A DNA stretch of 64,000 bases, taken from positions 248,001 through 312,000 of the forward strand of contig CAWFXB010000001.1 in NCBI GenBank assembly GCA_963819755.1. Reading direction: 5' to 3'. This document shows, piece after piece, positions 16,193 through 24,643 of the stretch. The position numbers and the translations under genes were made by a program. The notes under the pieces are model-generated. The model worked only from the letters and a program-made list of their open reading frames with translations. It searched no databases and had not been told where the DNA came from. The stretch comes from VRUE01 sp963819755 (GTDB lineage Bacteria; Actinomycetota; Thermoleophilia; Solirubrobacterales; 70-9). Numbering within the stretch: position 1 is the stretch's first letter; each line of letters begins with the position of its first letter.

Positions 16193-17392
16193 ATGGAGGC
16201 TGCCGCGCACGACCACCATCACCACGACTCAGCAGACGTCGAACTGAACCCGGCGGCCTGGACCGACCCGAAGCGCTACGCATGGCTGCTCGGGCTGATC
16301 GTGCCGTCGCTGCCATTTCTCGCCTGGGGCTTGGTGACGCTCACCGGGCTTGGCGTCTTCTGGTTCTACGGCCCAATGCTGGTCTTCGTCATCTTCCCCA
16401 TGCTGGACGTCCTCGTCGGCGTGGACGCCGAGAACCCCCCCGACAGCATCATCAAGTGGCTCGAACAGGACCGCTACTACCGATGGTGCACCTACGTCTT
16501 CATCCCGGTCCAGTACGCCGGGCTGATCTTCGCCTGCTGGCTCTGGGCTGACGGCGGCCTCTCGACCGTCGACAGCATCGGCCTGGCGTTGACGATGGGC
16601 ATGGTCAGCGGGATCGCGATCAACACCGCCCACGAGCTCGGCCACAAGCGTGCCGGCCTGGAGAAGTGGCTGAGCAAGGTCGCCCTCGCGCAGAGCGGCT
16701 ACGGCCACTTCTTCATCGAGCACAACCGTGGCCACCACGTCCGCGTCGCCACTCCCGAGGACCCGGCCAGCTCCCGCATGGGGGAGAGCTTCTGGGCCTT
16801 CCTGCCGCGCACCGTCTCCGGCAGTCTCAGCTCGGCGTGGGGGATCGAGCGCGCCCGCCTCGACCGCATGGGCCACTCGGTCTGGTCGGTCCACAACGAC
16901 ATCCTCCAGGCCTGGGCGATGACCGTGGGGCTTTTCGCGCTGCTTGCGATCGTCTTCGGCCCGGTCGTCCTGCCCTACCTGCTGCTGCAGGCGGTGCTCG
17001 GCTTCTCGCTGCTCGAGGTCGTCAACTACCTCGAGCACTACGGCTTGCTGCGCGGGAAGAAAGAGGACGGGCGCTACGAACGCTGCCTGCCACAGCACAG
17101 CTGGAACAGCAACAACGTCGCCTCGAACGTCCTCCTTTACCACCTGCAGCGCCACAGCGACCACCACGCCAACCCGACCCGGCGCTACCAGGCGCTGCGC
17201 CACGTCGAGGAGGCGCCGCAGCTGCCCACCGGCTACGCGGGGATGATCGTGCTTGCATGGTTCCCGCCGGTCTGGCGCCGGATCATGGACGGGCGCCTGC
17301 TCGACCACTACGGCGGCGACCTCGACCGCGCCAACATCCAGCCGCGGGCAAAGCGTCGCGTGCTCGCCCGCTACGGGAACGCTGGAGCGTGA
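16193..17392 (+). CDS. alkB: Alkane 1-monooxygenase (membrane non-haem di-iron hydroxylase)
   Basis: The 399-residue protein has about six membrane helices and the AlkB His clusters: NTAHELGHKR (His at about 146-150), EHNRGHH (about 176-181) and LQRHSDHH (about 319-326), plus NYLEHYGL near 280. It oxidises terminal carbons of alkanes using O2 and electrons passed by rubredoxin. GGAGG lies upstream of the ATG. An N-terminal His run (HDHHHHDSAD) is unusual but short. Rubredoxin follows with a four-base overlap, then a TetR gene, giving an alkane-inducible operon. Confidence 0.95.
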   Translation: MEAAAHDHHHHDSADVELNPAAWTDPKRYAWLLGLIVPSLPFLAWGLVTLTGLGVFWFYGPMLVFVIFPMLDVLVGVDAENPPDSIIKWLEQDRYYRWCTYVFIPVQYAGLIFACWLWADGGLSTVDSIGLALTMGMVSGIAINTAHELGHKRAGLEKWLSKVALAQSGYGHFFIEHNRGHHVRVATPEDPASSRMGESFWAFLPRTVSGSLSSAWGIERARLDRMGHSVWSVHNDILQAWAMTVGLFALLAIVFGPVVLPYLLLQAVLGFSLLEVVNYLEHYGLLRGKKEDGRYERCLPQHSWNSNNVASNVLLYHLQRHSDHHANPTRRYQALRHVEEAPQLPTGYAGMIVLAWFPPVWRRIMDGRLLDHYGGDLDRANIQPRAKRRVLARYGNAGA

Positions 17393-17565
17393 GCGCCTTT
17401 CGCTGTCCCGGTTGCGGCTACGTCTACGACGAGGCGGCCGGTCATCCCCGCGAGGGCTTCGCGGCCGGCACCCCCTGGGGTGAGGTTCCGGACGACTGGC
17501 ACTGCCCCGACTGCGGTGTGCGCGACAAGGTTGACTTCGAGCCGGTTGCGGACGGCGACGATTGA
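17389..17565 (+). CDS. Rubredoxin, electron donor to AlkB
   Basis: A 58-residue rubredoxin starting at a GTG that overlaps the alkB stop (GTGA). The two iron-binding pairs are CPGCGYVYDE near the N-terminus and CPDCGVRDK near the C-terminus; the conserved GTPWGEVPDDW lies between. It should carry electrons from a rubredoxin reductase, not present here, to AlkB. The stop lies within the possible TTG start region of the TetR gene. Confidence 0.95.
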   Translation: MSAFRCPGCGYVYDEAAGHPREGFAAGTPWGEVPDDWHCPDCGVRDKVDFEPVADGDD

Positions 17566-17594
17566 CCGCTCCCGCTGCGACGATAAGGGGCGTC

Positions 17595-18197
17595 GTGGAG
17601 GCGCGCACCCCCTATCCCCAGGCCGCCAAGCAGCTACTGCGCGAAACCCTGTTCGCGGCGGCCCGCGACGAGGTGCAGCAGCGACCCTGGTCGGAGATCA
17701 CGATGGCCGATATCGCCGCCGCGGCGGGAGTCAGTCGCCAGACCCTCTACAAGGAGTTCGGCAGCCGCAACGAGTTCGCCCAGGCGTTGGTCATCCACGA
17801 GGGCGAACGCTTTCTCGACGCCGTCGACACGGCGGTGCGCGAGCACCTCGACGATCCGCGCGTCGCGATGGCGGCGGCGCTCGAGACTTTCCTGCGCACC
17901 GCCGGAGAAGATCCGTTGGTGCGCATCCTCTTGAGCGACGATGGCACCGCCGGGCTGCTCCCCTTCGTGACCACGCGGGGCGCGCCGGTGGTCCAGTGGG
18001 CGACCTCCCGCCTCACGACGACGATCGAAGCGGGCTGGCCGCAGGCGCCGCCGCCGAAAGCCCGCCTTCTTGCCGAGAACCTCGTCCGCCTCGCGATCAG
18101 CCACATCACCGCCCCCGGCGACTCACCCGAGACCACCGCCACCCAGACCGGCGAGCTGCTCGGCCCCTTCGTCGACGAGGCGCTGGGTCGCAAATAG
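17595..18197 (+). CDS. TetR family regulator of the alkane operon
   Basis: I favour the GTG at 17595, with AAGGGGC upstream, over a TTG at 17562 that overlaps the rubredoxin stop. The product has about 200 residues. The N-terminal TetR helix-turn-helix is clear: ITMADIAAAAGVSRQTLYKEFGSRNEFA (read as two blocks, about residues 36-65). The C-terminal half is a helical ligand and dimer domain of the type often seen beside alkB-rubredoxin genes. It probably represses the operon through the palindrome at 16121-16153 until an alkane-derived ligand binds. Confidence 0.9.
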   Translation: MEARTPYPQAAKQLLRETLFAAARDEVQQRPWSEITMADIAAAAGVSRQTLYKEFGSRNEFAQALVIHEGERFLDAVDTAVREHLDDPRVAMAAALETFLRTAGEDPLVRILLSDDGTAGLLPFVTTRGAPVVQWATSRLTTTIEAGWPQAPPPKARLLAENLVRLAISHITAPGDSPETTATQTGELLGPFVDEALGRK

Positions 18198-18294
18198 CGT
18201 CCGTTGTCACGGAGAAGGGGGGGACTCCGCCTTCGGCATCCCTATGGCTTGATGCCCGCAACGCTCGAGCTCCCCCCCTGTGTGCCCGGTATGA

Positions 18295-18319
18295 TCAATG
18301 GTATGAGAACTACCATTGA
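18295..18319. promoter_or_regulatory. Inverted repeat over antitoxin start codon
   Basis: TCAATGGTA (18295-18303) and TACCATTGA (18311-18319) are perfect 9-bp arms with a 7-bp spacer. The ATG of the AbrB-like gene (18303) lies within it. This is a likely autoregulation site, or a hairpin limiting translation. Confidence 0.65.
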
Positions 18320-18548
18320 CAATGCCGGACGAGTCGTTATCCCGAAAGATCTGCGCGCTGCGCTGAATTTGGTCGGCGGGGATGAGGTTGAGATAACCCT
18401 GGAGGGCGAACGGATAGAGCTGACGCCTGCGTTTCGGAAAGTGCAATTGCGCCGTAGCCCAAATGGCCTGCTCACGTCCGACCTGCGGCTACCGCCCGGG
18501 CACGGGCCGGAGGAGGATCGCGAAGCACTGGAACGGGCTCGCCGTTGA
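18303..18548 (+). CDS. AbrB/SpoVT-type antitoxin of a PIN toxin pair
   Basis: The 81-residue protein begins with the swapped-hairpin DNA-binding domain: MRTTIDNAGRVVIPKDLRAA, followed by LVGGDEVEITLEGERIELTP. That is the standard AbrB/MazE-like fold. The C-terminal half (RLPPGHGPEEDREALERARR) should wrap the toxin. An ATG at 18291 is an alternative start. The stop overlaps the toxin start by one to two bases (TTGA), as usual for toxin-antitoxin operons. Confidence 0.85.
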   Translation: MRTTIDNAGRVVIPKDLRAALNLVGGDEVEITLEGERIELTPAFRKVQLRRSPNGLLTSDLRLPPGHGPEEDREALERARR

Positions 18549-18967
18549 TCGTTCCCGACACCTCTGTCCTGGTATCCGGTTTTACCGCTGCCCATCCCTT
18601 TTACGCGGTGGCGGAGCCCGCCCTAATAGAAGTCCGGGAGGAGGGCGGTCTGGCGCCCCACACCATGGCCGAGGCTTATTCGGTGCTGAGCACGCCCAGG
18701 GGTGTCTATCGGGCAGCTCCAGGTGTGGTGGCTGGCTACCTGGACGAGCTCCTCAGTGGCGCCGTCCCGGTCCAACCGAAGCCCGACACCTACCCGGAGG
18801 CGCTCAGGCTTCTCTCGAGCAAGGGCCGAGGAGGAGCCTCGATCTACGACGCGCTCATTGCCCTGACGGCGCGGGACGCGAACGCCATGCTGGTCAGCCT
18901 CGACCGCCGCGCCCGCCCTATCTACGAGTTGTGCGGGGTCGAAGCGAGGTTTCTGGAGGAGGGCTAG
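18545..18967 (+). CDS. PIN-domain (VapC-like) ribonuclease toxin
   Basis: The 140-residue protein starts at a TTG overlapping the antitoxin stop. PIN acidic residues are visible: Asp5 in VPDTSVLV, Glu in MAEAYSVL (about 43), Asp in YDALIALTA (about 101) and Asp in VSLDRRARPIYE (about 119). PIN toxins cleave RNA, often tRNA or rRNA, using Mg2+, and are held inactive by the cognate antitoxin. The family match is firm; the target is unknown. Confidence 0.85.
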   Translation: MIVPDTSVLVSGFTAAHPFYAVAEPALIEVREEGGLAPHTMAEAYSVLSTPRGVYRAAPGVVAGYLDELLSGAVPVQPKPDTYPEALRLLSSKGRGGASIYDALIALTARDANAMLVSLDRRARPIYELCGVEARFLEEG

Positions 18968-18979
18968 AGGTGCGTCTGC

Positions 18980-19396
18980 TCAGGGCTCGACCAGCAGGGT
19001 CACCGGGCCGTCGTTGACGAGCGCGACGCCCATACAGGCGCCGAAGACGCCCTTCTTCGCACCGAGGCGCTCGCAGAAGCGGTCGTACAGAGGCTCGGCC
19101 TGTGCGCCGGGGGCCGCTCCGGCGTAGCTGGGCCGGTTGCCCTTGCGGGTGTCGCCGTAGAGGGTGAACTGGCTGACGCAGAGCACCTCGCGCTCGCCCA
19201 GCGGCTCGTTCATCCGCCCCTCGTCGTCGTCGAAGATGCGCAGCGCCAGTACCTTTTTCGCCAGCCGGTCCGCCTCGGCTTCGCCATCGTCACGGCCGAC
19301 TCCGAGCAGGACCAGCATGCCCGGGCCGATCTGCGCGACCCGCTCGCCCTCGACGTCGACCGCGGCCTGGCTGACCCGCTGCACCAGTGCCCTCAT
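18980..19396 (-). CDS. dtd: D-aminoacyl-tRNA deacylase
   Basis: The ATG at 19396 has GGAGAGAG upstream and gives the usual MRALVQRVSQAAV start; a longer in-frame start adds four residues only. The 138-residue protein shows both signature motifs: SQFTLYGD (about residue 74) and the Gly-cisPro region NDGPVTLLVEP at the C-terminus. DTD removes D-amino acids and glycine wrongly attached to tRNA. It converges on the PIN toxin gene, 12 bp apart. Confidence 0.93.
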   Translation of the reverse strand: MRALVQRVSQAAVDVEGERVAQIGPGMLVLLGVGRDDGEAEADRLAKKVLALRIFDDDEGRMNEPLGEREVLCVSQFTLYGDTRKGNRPSYAGAAPGAQAEPLYDRFCERLGAKKGVFGACMGVALVNDGPVTLLVEP

Positions 19397-19455
19397 CGCT
19401 CTCTCCACGGCATCGGCTCAAAGCTACACACGCGGATCGGCCATAGTCTTCGCTC

Positions 19456-21078
19456 ATGGTCAAGTGGGGAGTTCTCGGGGTTCTTGGGGCCGCGCAGTTC
19501 CTGATGGTCCTCGACCAGGCGGTTATGAACGTCGCGATCTCCCAGTTGGTCGAAGACTTCGACACGACCGTCACCACGATCCAGGCGGTGATCGCCCTCT
19601 ACGCGCTGGTGATGGCGGCGCTGATGCTGATCGGTGGCAAGCTCGGCGACATCTGGGGCCGCCGCCGCGCCTTTACCGTCGGGATCTGCATCTACGGCGT
19701 CGGCTCCGGCCTGACCGCCGCCTCCTGGAGCGTGCCGAGCCTGGTGCTCGGCTGGTCGATCCTCGAGGGCATCGGCGCCGCCTTGGTTTTGCCGGCCCTC
19801 TTCGCGCTGGTGGCTGGCTCCTACAAAGGCGCCAACCGCGCCGTCGCCTATGGCGTCCTCGGCGGCATCGCCGGCGCCGCGATCGCCGTCGGCCCGATCC
19901 TCGGCGGCTGGATGACCACCGACTTCACCTGGCGGCTGGTCTTCGTCGGCGAGGTCGTGGTGGCGATCGGCATCCTGGCGGGGACGCGGTTGCTGCGCGA
20001 GCCGGAGCGGGAGGGGCCCGCACCCGAACTCGACTGGGTCGGCGGCATTCTCTCCGCCTCCGGTCTCGCTCTGGTCGTCTTCGGCGTATTGCAGGCGAGC
20101 AACTGGGGCTGGCTGCAGCCGCACAGCTCGCCGATCGAGCCCCTCGGCTTTTCGCTGACCCCGTTCGTGATCGGGGCGGGGGCGCTGGTTCTCGCCGGCT
20201 TCCGTGCCTGGGAGCAGCGGCGCGAAGAGCGGGGTCTCGAACCGCTGGTCCATCTGCGGCTGCTCAGCATCCGACCGCTGCGTGGCGGGGTCTCGATGCT
20301 GCTCGCCCAGAACCTGATCCTGATGGGAATCTTCTTCACGATCCCGCTCTACCTGCAGATCGTCCAGGGCCTCGATGCGCTCGAAACCGGCGTGCGCATG
20401 CTTCCCACCTCGGCCGGTTTGTTCCTCACCGCGATTGCGGGCTCGGCCTTGTCCTCGCGGTTCGCGGCGCGAGGCCTTGTACGAGTGGGCCTCCTGATCG
20501 TGCTCGCGGCCACCGTGATGCTGCTGGCGACGATCGAGCCCGAGCTCGACAACGCACCCTTCCTCATCGCGATGGGAGTGCTCGGCGTCGGCATGGGCAT
20601 GATCGTCTCCCAGCTCGGCAACGTGGTCCAGTCGGCGGTCGGCGACGCCGACCGCAGCGAGGCCGGGGGGCTGCAGAGCACCGCGCAGCAGCTCGGCTCC
20701 TCGCTGGGGACGGCGCTGCTCGGCGCGATCGTGATCACCGGGCTGAGCGCCGCTTTCACTGCGAACATCGCCGACGACTCGCGCGTTTCCGACGACGTCA
20801 GCAACCAGGTCCAGGTGCAACTGAGCGCCGGCGGCAGCTTCGTCGCCTCTGAGGAGGTGCGGACCGGAGCCACGGCAGCGGGCGTCGATCCGGCGACGGT
20901 CGACGCCCTGGTCGAAAATTATGAAGACGCCCAACTGAAGGCGCTGAAGACCGCGTTCCTCTTTGCCGCCTTCCTCGTCCTCGCCTCGTTCTGGACGACC
21001 CGGCGCCTGCCGACCCAGCGCTTCGACGAGCTGCAGGCGGGCCCCGATCCACCGCTCGCCGAGCCTGCCGTAGTCTGA
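19456..21078 (+). CDS. MFS drug/metabolite exporter, 14-helix DHA2 type
   Basis: The 540-residue protein has about 14 membrane helices. Helix 1 carries LDQAVMNVAISQL, the DHA2 'D-x-x-V-x-N-V-A' motif; loop 2-3 carries GKLGDIWGRRRAF (motif A); helix 5 carries VGPILGGWM (antiporter motif C). The family exports drugs or metabolites by H+ exchange. A long exported loop before the last helix (about 440-490) is normal. The next gene starts 5 bp later, so co-transcription is likely, though a shared function is not obvious. Confidence 0.88.
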   Translation: MVKWGVLGVLGAAQFLMVLDQAVMNVAISQLVEDFDTTVTTIQAVIALYALVMAALMLIGGKLGDIWGRRRAFTVGICIYGVGSGLTAASWSVPSLVLGWSILEGIGAALVLPALFALVAGSYKGANRAVAYGVLGGIAGAAIAVGPILGGWMTTDFTWRLVFVGEVVVAIGILAGTRLLREPEREGPAPELDWVGGILSASGLALVVFGVLQASNWGWLQPHSSPIEPLGFSLTPFVIGAGALVLAGFRAWEQRREERGLEPLVHLRLLSIRPLRGGVSMLLAQNLILMGIFFTIPLYLQIVQGLDALETGVRMLPTSAGLFLTAIAGSALSSRFAARGLVRVGLLIVLAATVMLLATIEPELDNAPFLIAMGVLGVGMGMIVSQLGNVVQSAVGDADRSEAGGLQSTAQQLGSSLGTALLGAIVITGLSAAFTANIADDSRVSDDVSNQVQVQLSAGGSFVASEEVRTGATAAGVDPATVDALVENYEDAQLKALKTAFLFAAFLVLASFWTTRRLPTQRFDELQAGPDPPLAEPAVV

Positions 21079-21083
21079 TCCTC

Positions 21084-22496
21084 ATGTCCGATTCGATCCA
21101 AACCCATCCCGGATCGCCCGACGAACGCGCCGCCGCCGGCAGGGCCGCTCGGGCGGTCGCACCGCGCTCCAGCCACGGCGAGTGGAAGCCGGCTGCCGGC
21201 AGGCCGGACCCGGTCGAGGTTCTCGAGCACCAGGCCACCTCGCGCGTAGGACAGCTGGTGCCGCTGCGCTACGGCCGCATGCTGGTCTCGCCTTTCACCT
21301 TCTACCGCGGCGCCGCGGCGGTGATGGCGGCAGACCTTGACCCAACGCCGCGCTCGGGCCTGGAGACGCAACTCTGCGGCGACGCCCACCTCTCCAACTT
21401 CGGCGCCTTCGCCTCGCCGGAGCGGCGGCTCGTCTTCGACCTCAATGACTTCGACGAGACCCTGCCGGGGCCGTGGGAGTGGGACGTGAAGCGGCTCGTC
21501 GCCAGCTTCTCGCTGGCCGGTCGCGACCGTGATTGCGATACGGAAGAGCGGCGAGGCATTGTGCTGGCGGCGGCGCGCGAATATCGCGAGACGATGCGCC
21601 GGCTGGCGCAGATGGGCAACCTCGAATCCTGGTACCAGGAGCTCGACGCGGATTCGATCGCCACCCGCTGGGCGACTGCGGTGGGCGGCAAGCAGCGCAA
21701 GGCGTTCGAGCGCAGCGTGGCCAAGGCGCGGGCCAAGGACAGCGAGCGAGCCTTCTCGAAGCTGGTCGAGGAAGTCGACGGGAGGCTGCGCATCCTCAGC
21801 AATCCACCGCTGATAGTTCCGATCGAGGATCTTGCCGCCGAGGCCAAAGGGGTGGACGTCGAGGCGCTCGTGAGTCACGTCCTCTCCTCGTATCGCGACT
21901 CGCTCCCGGTCGAGCGCCGCGCCTTGATCGACGGCTACCGCTTGATCGACATAGCCTTCAAAGTCGTCGGCGTGGGCAGCGTCGGCACGCGAGCCTGGAT
22001 CGCTCTGCTGCTCGGTCGCGACCGGCAGGACCCGCTTTTCCTCCAGATCAAGGAGGCGCAGCGCTCGGTGCTCGAGCCCTACACGGCGAAGAGCGAGTTC
22101 GATCTCCAGGGCGAGCGCGTCGTCCATGGGCAGCGGCTGATGCAGACGGCAAGCGACGTCATGCTCGGCTGGGTCCGAGCCAAGGGGGTCGATGGCGAGC
22201 AGCGCGATTTCTACGTCCGCCAGCTCTGGGACTGGAAGGGCTCGGTGCAGGTCGAGTCGATGGACGCGCGGGCCCTCGTCGCCTACGCGGAGATCTGCGG
22301 CATGACCCTGGCCCACGCCCACGCCCGTGGCGGCGACCGGATCGCGATCGGCTCCTACCTCGGTAAGAGCGACGTCTTCGACACCGCGATGGTCGAGTTC
22401 GCCGAGGCCTACGCCGACCAGAGCGAACGCGACTATGAGGCACTGAAGGCGGCGGTCGACGAAGGCCGCATCGAAGCGATGGCCGAACCGGCCTAG
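21084..22496 (+). CDS. DUF2252 family protein
   Basis: The 470-residue protein matches the DUF2252 pattern throughout: RYGRMLVSPFTFYRGAAAVM near residue 50, LCGDAHLSNFGAF near 95, LVFDLNDFDETLPGPWEWD near 115 and DWKGSVQVESMD near 385. The GDAHLSNFG and FDLNDFD motifs resemble the catalytic loop and metal motif of aminoglycoside phosphotransferase-like kinases, so a small-molecule kinase role is plausible but unproven. It follows an MFS exporter by 5 bp. Confidence 0.88.
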   Translation: MSDSIQTHPGSPDERAAAGRAARAVAPRSSHGEWKPAAGRPDPVEVLEHQATSRVGQLVPLRYGRMLVSPFTFYRGAAAVMAADLDPTPRSGLETQLCGDAHLSNFGAFASPERRLVFDLNDFDETLPGPWEWDVKRLVASFSLAGRDRDCDTEERRGIVLAAAREYRETMRRLAQMGNLESWYQELDADSIATRWATAVGGKQRKAFERSVAKARAKDSERAFSKLVEEVDGRLRILSNPPLIVPIEDLAAEAKGVDVEALVSHVLSSYRDSLPVERRALIDGYRLIDIAFKVVGVGSVGTRAWIALLLGRDRQDPLFLQIKEAQRSVLEPYTAKSEFDLQGERVVHGQRLMQTASDVMLGWVRAKGVDGEQRDFYVRQLWDWKGSVQVESMDARALVAYAEICGMTLAHAHARGGDRIAIGSYLGKSDVFDTAMVEFAEAYADQSERDYEALKAAVDEGRIEAMAEPA

Positions 22497-22527
22497 CCGC
22501 GGCAAGCCTGGTCATACGAGTCTTCGA

Positions 22528-22613
22528 TGCGGCTGAATGGAGTCGAACCATCACGTCCCGTAAAGGACACAAGCCCCTCAAGCTTGCGCGTCTACCAGTT
22601 CCGCCACAGCCGC
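22528..22613 (-). tRNA. tRNA-Leu(GAG)
   Basis: The 86-base gene folds as a class II tRNA on the minus strand. Acceptor GCGGCTG (22607-22613 on the plus strand as CAGCCGC) pairs with CAGCCGC at the 3' end. The anticodon stem CAAGC/GCTTG holds the loop TTGAGGG with anticodon GAG. A long variable arm and the T loop TTCGACT are present. Discriminator A fits Leu. CCA is not encoded. Confidence 0.95.
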
Positions 22614-22693
22614 CCGGGGGTGGCGATTCTAGATGTTTGGCGGTGACGGGGCTTGCGGTGCGCTGGATCGGCTGCTGCATGGGCGCGTTTGGC

Positions 22694-22737
22694 TTGCACG
22701 CGTCCGAATCGGGCGGTACGCTGCGAACAAGTGTTCG
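22694..22737 (+). promoter_or_regulatory. lexA promoter with LexA (SOS) box
   Basis: A sigma-A-like promoter is visible: TTGCAC (22694-22699), 17 bp, TACGCT (22717-22722). Immediately downstream, CGAACAAGTGTTCG (22724-22737) fits the Gram-positive/actinobacterial SOS box CGAAC-N4-GTTCG. This indicates autoregulation of lexA. Confidence 0.85.
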
Positions 22738-22775
22738 AACGCCTTCGCTTGTTTGATGACGAGGAGGATTGCTCG

Positions 22776-23391
22776 GTGGACCTGGACCTGACCAAGAGGC
22801 AGAAGGAGATCTTCGACTTCATCGGCCGCTATGCGGAGAAAACGGGCTATCCGCCGACCGTTCGCGAGATCGGCAAAGCGGTCGGCCTGCACTCCTCCTC
22901 GACCGTGCACGCGCACCTCGCCAACCTCGAGAAGATCGGGCTGCTGCGCCGCGACCCGTCGAAGCCGCGGGCGATCGAGCTGCTCATCGACAAGGCGAAG
23001 AAGACGATCCGCCCCGACCAGTCGGGCCTGCCCTTGCTCGGCCACGTCGCCAGCCGGCGCCCCGATCCTGGCCGAAGAGAACATCGAGGAATACATCGAG
23101 ATCCCCGACGTGGTCGGTGGCGAGGAAGGCGACTACGTCCTTCGCATCCGCGGCGAAAGCATGAAGGAAGCGGGTATCTTCGAGGCCGACTATGTCATCG
23201 TCCGTCCGGCCGACGACGCGACCGACGGCGAGATCGTCGTCGCCCTGATCGGCGAGGAGGCGACGGTCAAGCGCTTCTTCCGCGAATCCGACCACATCCG
23301 CCTGCAGCCCGAGAACGAGACGATGGAGCCGATCCGCAGTGCCGAGGTCAGCGTGATCGGCCGCGTGATCGGCGTAGTTCGCAAAGTCTGA
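22776..23391 (+). pseudogene. lexA: lexA repressor gene with one-base frameshift
   Basis: The start is a GTG at 22776, with GAGGAGG eight bases upstream. The first frame encodes a full LexA DNA-binding domain (LTKRQKEIFDFIGRYAEKTG, then VREIGKAVGLHSSSTVHAHL). After GHVA, at about 23052, an extra base breaks the frame; the next frame continues perfectly as AGAPILAEENIEEYIEIPDV to the end, including catalytic Ser in GESMKEAG and Lys in ATVKRFF. Deleting the A at 23052 restores AAGAPILA, whose Ala-Gly is the autocleavage bond. As it stands, the reader frame runs into unrelated sequence, leaving no protease domain. Sequencing or assembly error is quite possible. The promoter and SOS box are intact. 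Confidence 0.85.
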
Positions 23392-24216
23392 CTAGGGCCA
23401 CTTGCCGGATTCGATCAGTCTCTTGTAGCGGCGCTGGCGGCGACGTGCGTCGCGCATCACCAGCGGCAGCAGCCGCAGGGCGAGGCGGGGGAAGAGGTCG
23501 AAGAGGCGCAGCAGCGGCCCGCGCCAGCGTGGCAACACGAGGAGTGGCCGCGGGCGTTCGGTCAGCTTGCCGACTGCGGTCGCGACCTCTCCGGGGGTGA
23601 GCAACTGGCCGGAGAAGGAGCCTGCCGCCGCGGGATCGTCGAGCTTGTCCTCGAGCATCGGCGTCCAGATTCCGTCGGGGCAGACGGCGGAGAGCTGCAC
23701 GCCGGACACGCCGGATCTGCGCAGGTCGAAGAGGGTGCCGAGGGTGAAGGCCATCGCCGCGTGCTTGCTCGCCGAGTAATTCACCTCTCCCGGCGCCGCA
23801 ACCAGTCCCGCCAGCGAGATCACGTTGATCACGTGGCCACGTCCGGTGGGCAGCATCTTCTCCAGGGCAGCGACCGTGCCGTTCATCGTCCCCAGCGCAT
23901 TGACGTCGAGCATCGCCCTGCGCGTCGCCTCGCCTTGCTCCCACGACTGGCCGGTGACCAGCACGCCGGCGTTGTTGACCCAGAGATCTAGCGTTCCGGA
24001 CCGGGTTGCGGCGGCCGTCGCGATTGCGTGGCAAGCCTCCTGGTCGGTGACGTCGAGCTCCGAGGAACTGGCGCCGGCACCGATCTCAGCCGCGGTTGCG
24101 GCCGCGGCGCCGGCGTCGATGTCGGTGGCCTGGATCAGGTAGCCGCGACCGGCGAGATCGAGGGCGATCGCGCGCCCGAGACCACCCCCCGCTCCCGTGA
24201 CGACGGCAACCGGCAT
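23392..24216 (-). CDS. Short-chain dehydrogenase/reductase
   Basis: I start at the ATG at 24216, which gives the standard SDR N-terminus VAVVTGAGGGLGRAIALDLA; longer frames run into rnpB. The 274-residue protein has an NADP/NAD site TGAGGGLG (about 8-15), Asp in QATDIDAG favouring NAD, NNAG at about 86, and catalytic Ser (VISLAG, about 137) and Tyr/Lys in YSASKHA (about 151-155). The C-terminus has a hydrophobic, basic tail (RLALRLLPLVMRDARRRQRR) suggesting membrane association. The substrate is unknown. Its stop abuts the lexA stop with no gap. Confidence 0.85.
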   Translation of the reverse strand: MPVAVVTGAGGGLGRAIALDLAGRGYLIQATDIDAGAAAATAAEIGAGASSSELDVTDQEACHAIATAAATRSGTLDLWVNNAGVLVTGQSWEQGEATRRAMLDVNALGTMNGTVAALEKMLPTGRGHVINVISLAGLVAAPGEVNYSASKHAAMAFTLGTLFDLRRSGVSGVQLSAVCPDGIWTPMLEDKLDDPAAAGSFSGQLLTPGEVATAVGKLTERPRPLLVLPRWRGPLLRLFDLFPRLALRLLPLVMRDARRRQRRYKRLIESGKWP

Positions 24217-24238
24217 CCGCGCAGGATATTCGATGCAA

Positions 24239-24270
24239 TTGTCGCGAGCTCGCCCCCGTGGCGATACCAT
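24239..24270 (+). promoter_or_regulatory. Probable rnpB promoter
   Basis: TTGTCG (24239-24244), 18 bp, then GATACC (24263-24268) precede the folded start of the RNase P RNA by a few bases. The placement fits; the hexamers are only moderate matches. Confidence 0.45.
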
Positions 24271-24272
24271 CG

Positions 24273-24643
24273 GGGTGCGGGCCGAGCGACCGCGGGGGGA
24301 GAGAAAACCCCTCGAGGAAAGTCCGGACACCAAAGGGCGAGGGCGGTGGGTAACGCCCACCCGGGGAAACCCGCGGGAAAGTGCCACAGAAACATACGGC
24401 CGATGGCGCAGCCACACGTGAGCTGCGTACAGGCAAAGGTGAAATGGTGCGGTAAGAGCGCACCGGCGCCGCGGTGACGCGGCGGCCAGGCAAACCCCGC
24501 CCGGTGCAAGGCCAAACAGGATCGTCGACCCTGCCCGGCGAGATCCAGGTAGGCCGCAGGGCCGCTTCGGCGGCCCCTTGGGGCTTCGGTCCCGATGAGA
24601 TAGATGGTCGTTCACGACAGGATCCGGCTTACAGGCCCGCTAC
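24273..24643 (+). ncRNA. rnpB: RNase P RNA (type A)
   Basis: Universal RNase P motifs are in order: GAGGAAAGTCCGGACACC near the 5' end, CACAGAAACATACG, GGTGAAATGGTGCGGTAAGA followed by GCGCACC, GATGAGATAGATGGTCGT and ACAGGATCCGGCTTACAGG at the 3' end. The 5' GCGGGCC (24277-24283) pairs with GGCCCGC (24634-24640), fixing both ends. It is the catalytic RNA that matures tRNA 5' ends. The length of about 370 bases is normal for an actinobacterium. Confidence 0.95.

Noticed and set aside
19245..19275. ACCTTTTTCGCCAGCCGG in dtd as a third copy of the TTTTTCG element core
   Set aside because: It simply encodes the conserved DTD segment LAKKVLAL and has no complementary arm nearby.
22680..22705. Possible hairpin in front of lexA (GGGCGCGTTTGG ... 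CACGCGTCC)
   Set aside because: Arms are short with a mismatch and overlap the -35 region; likely chance in GC-rich DNA.
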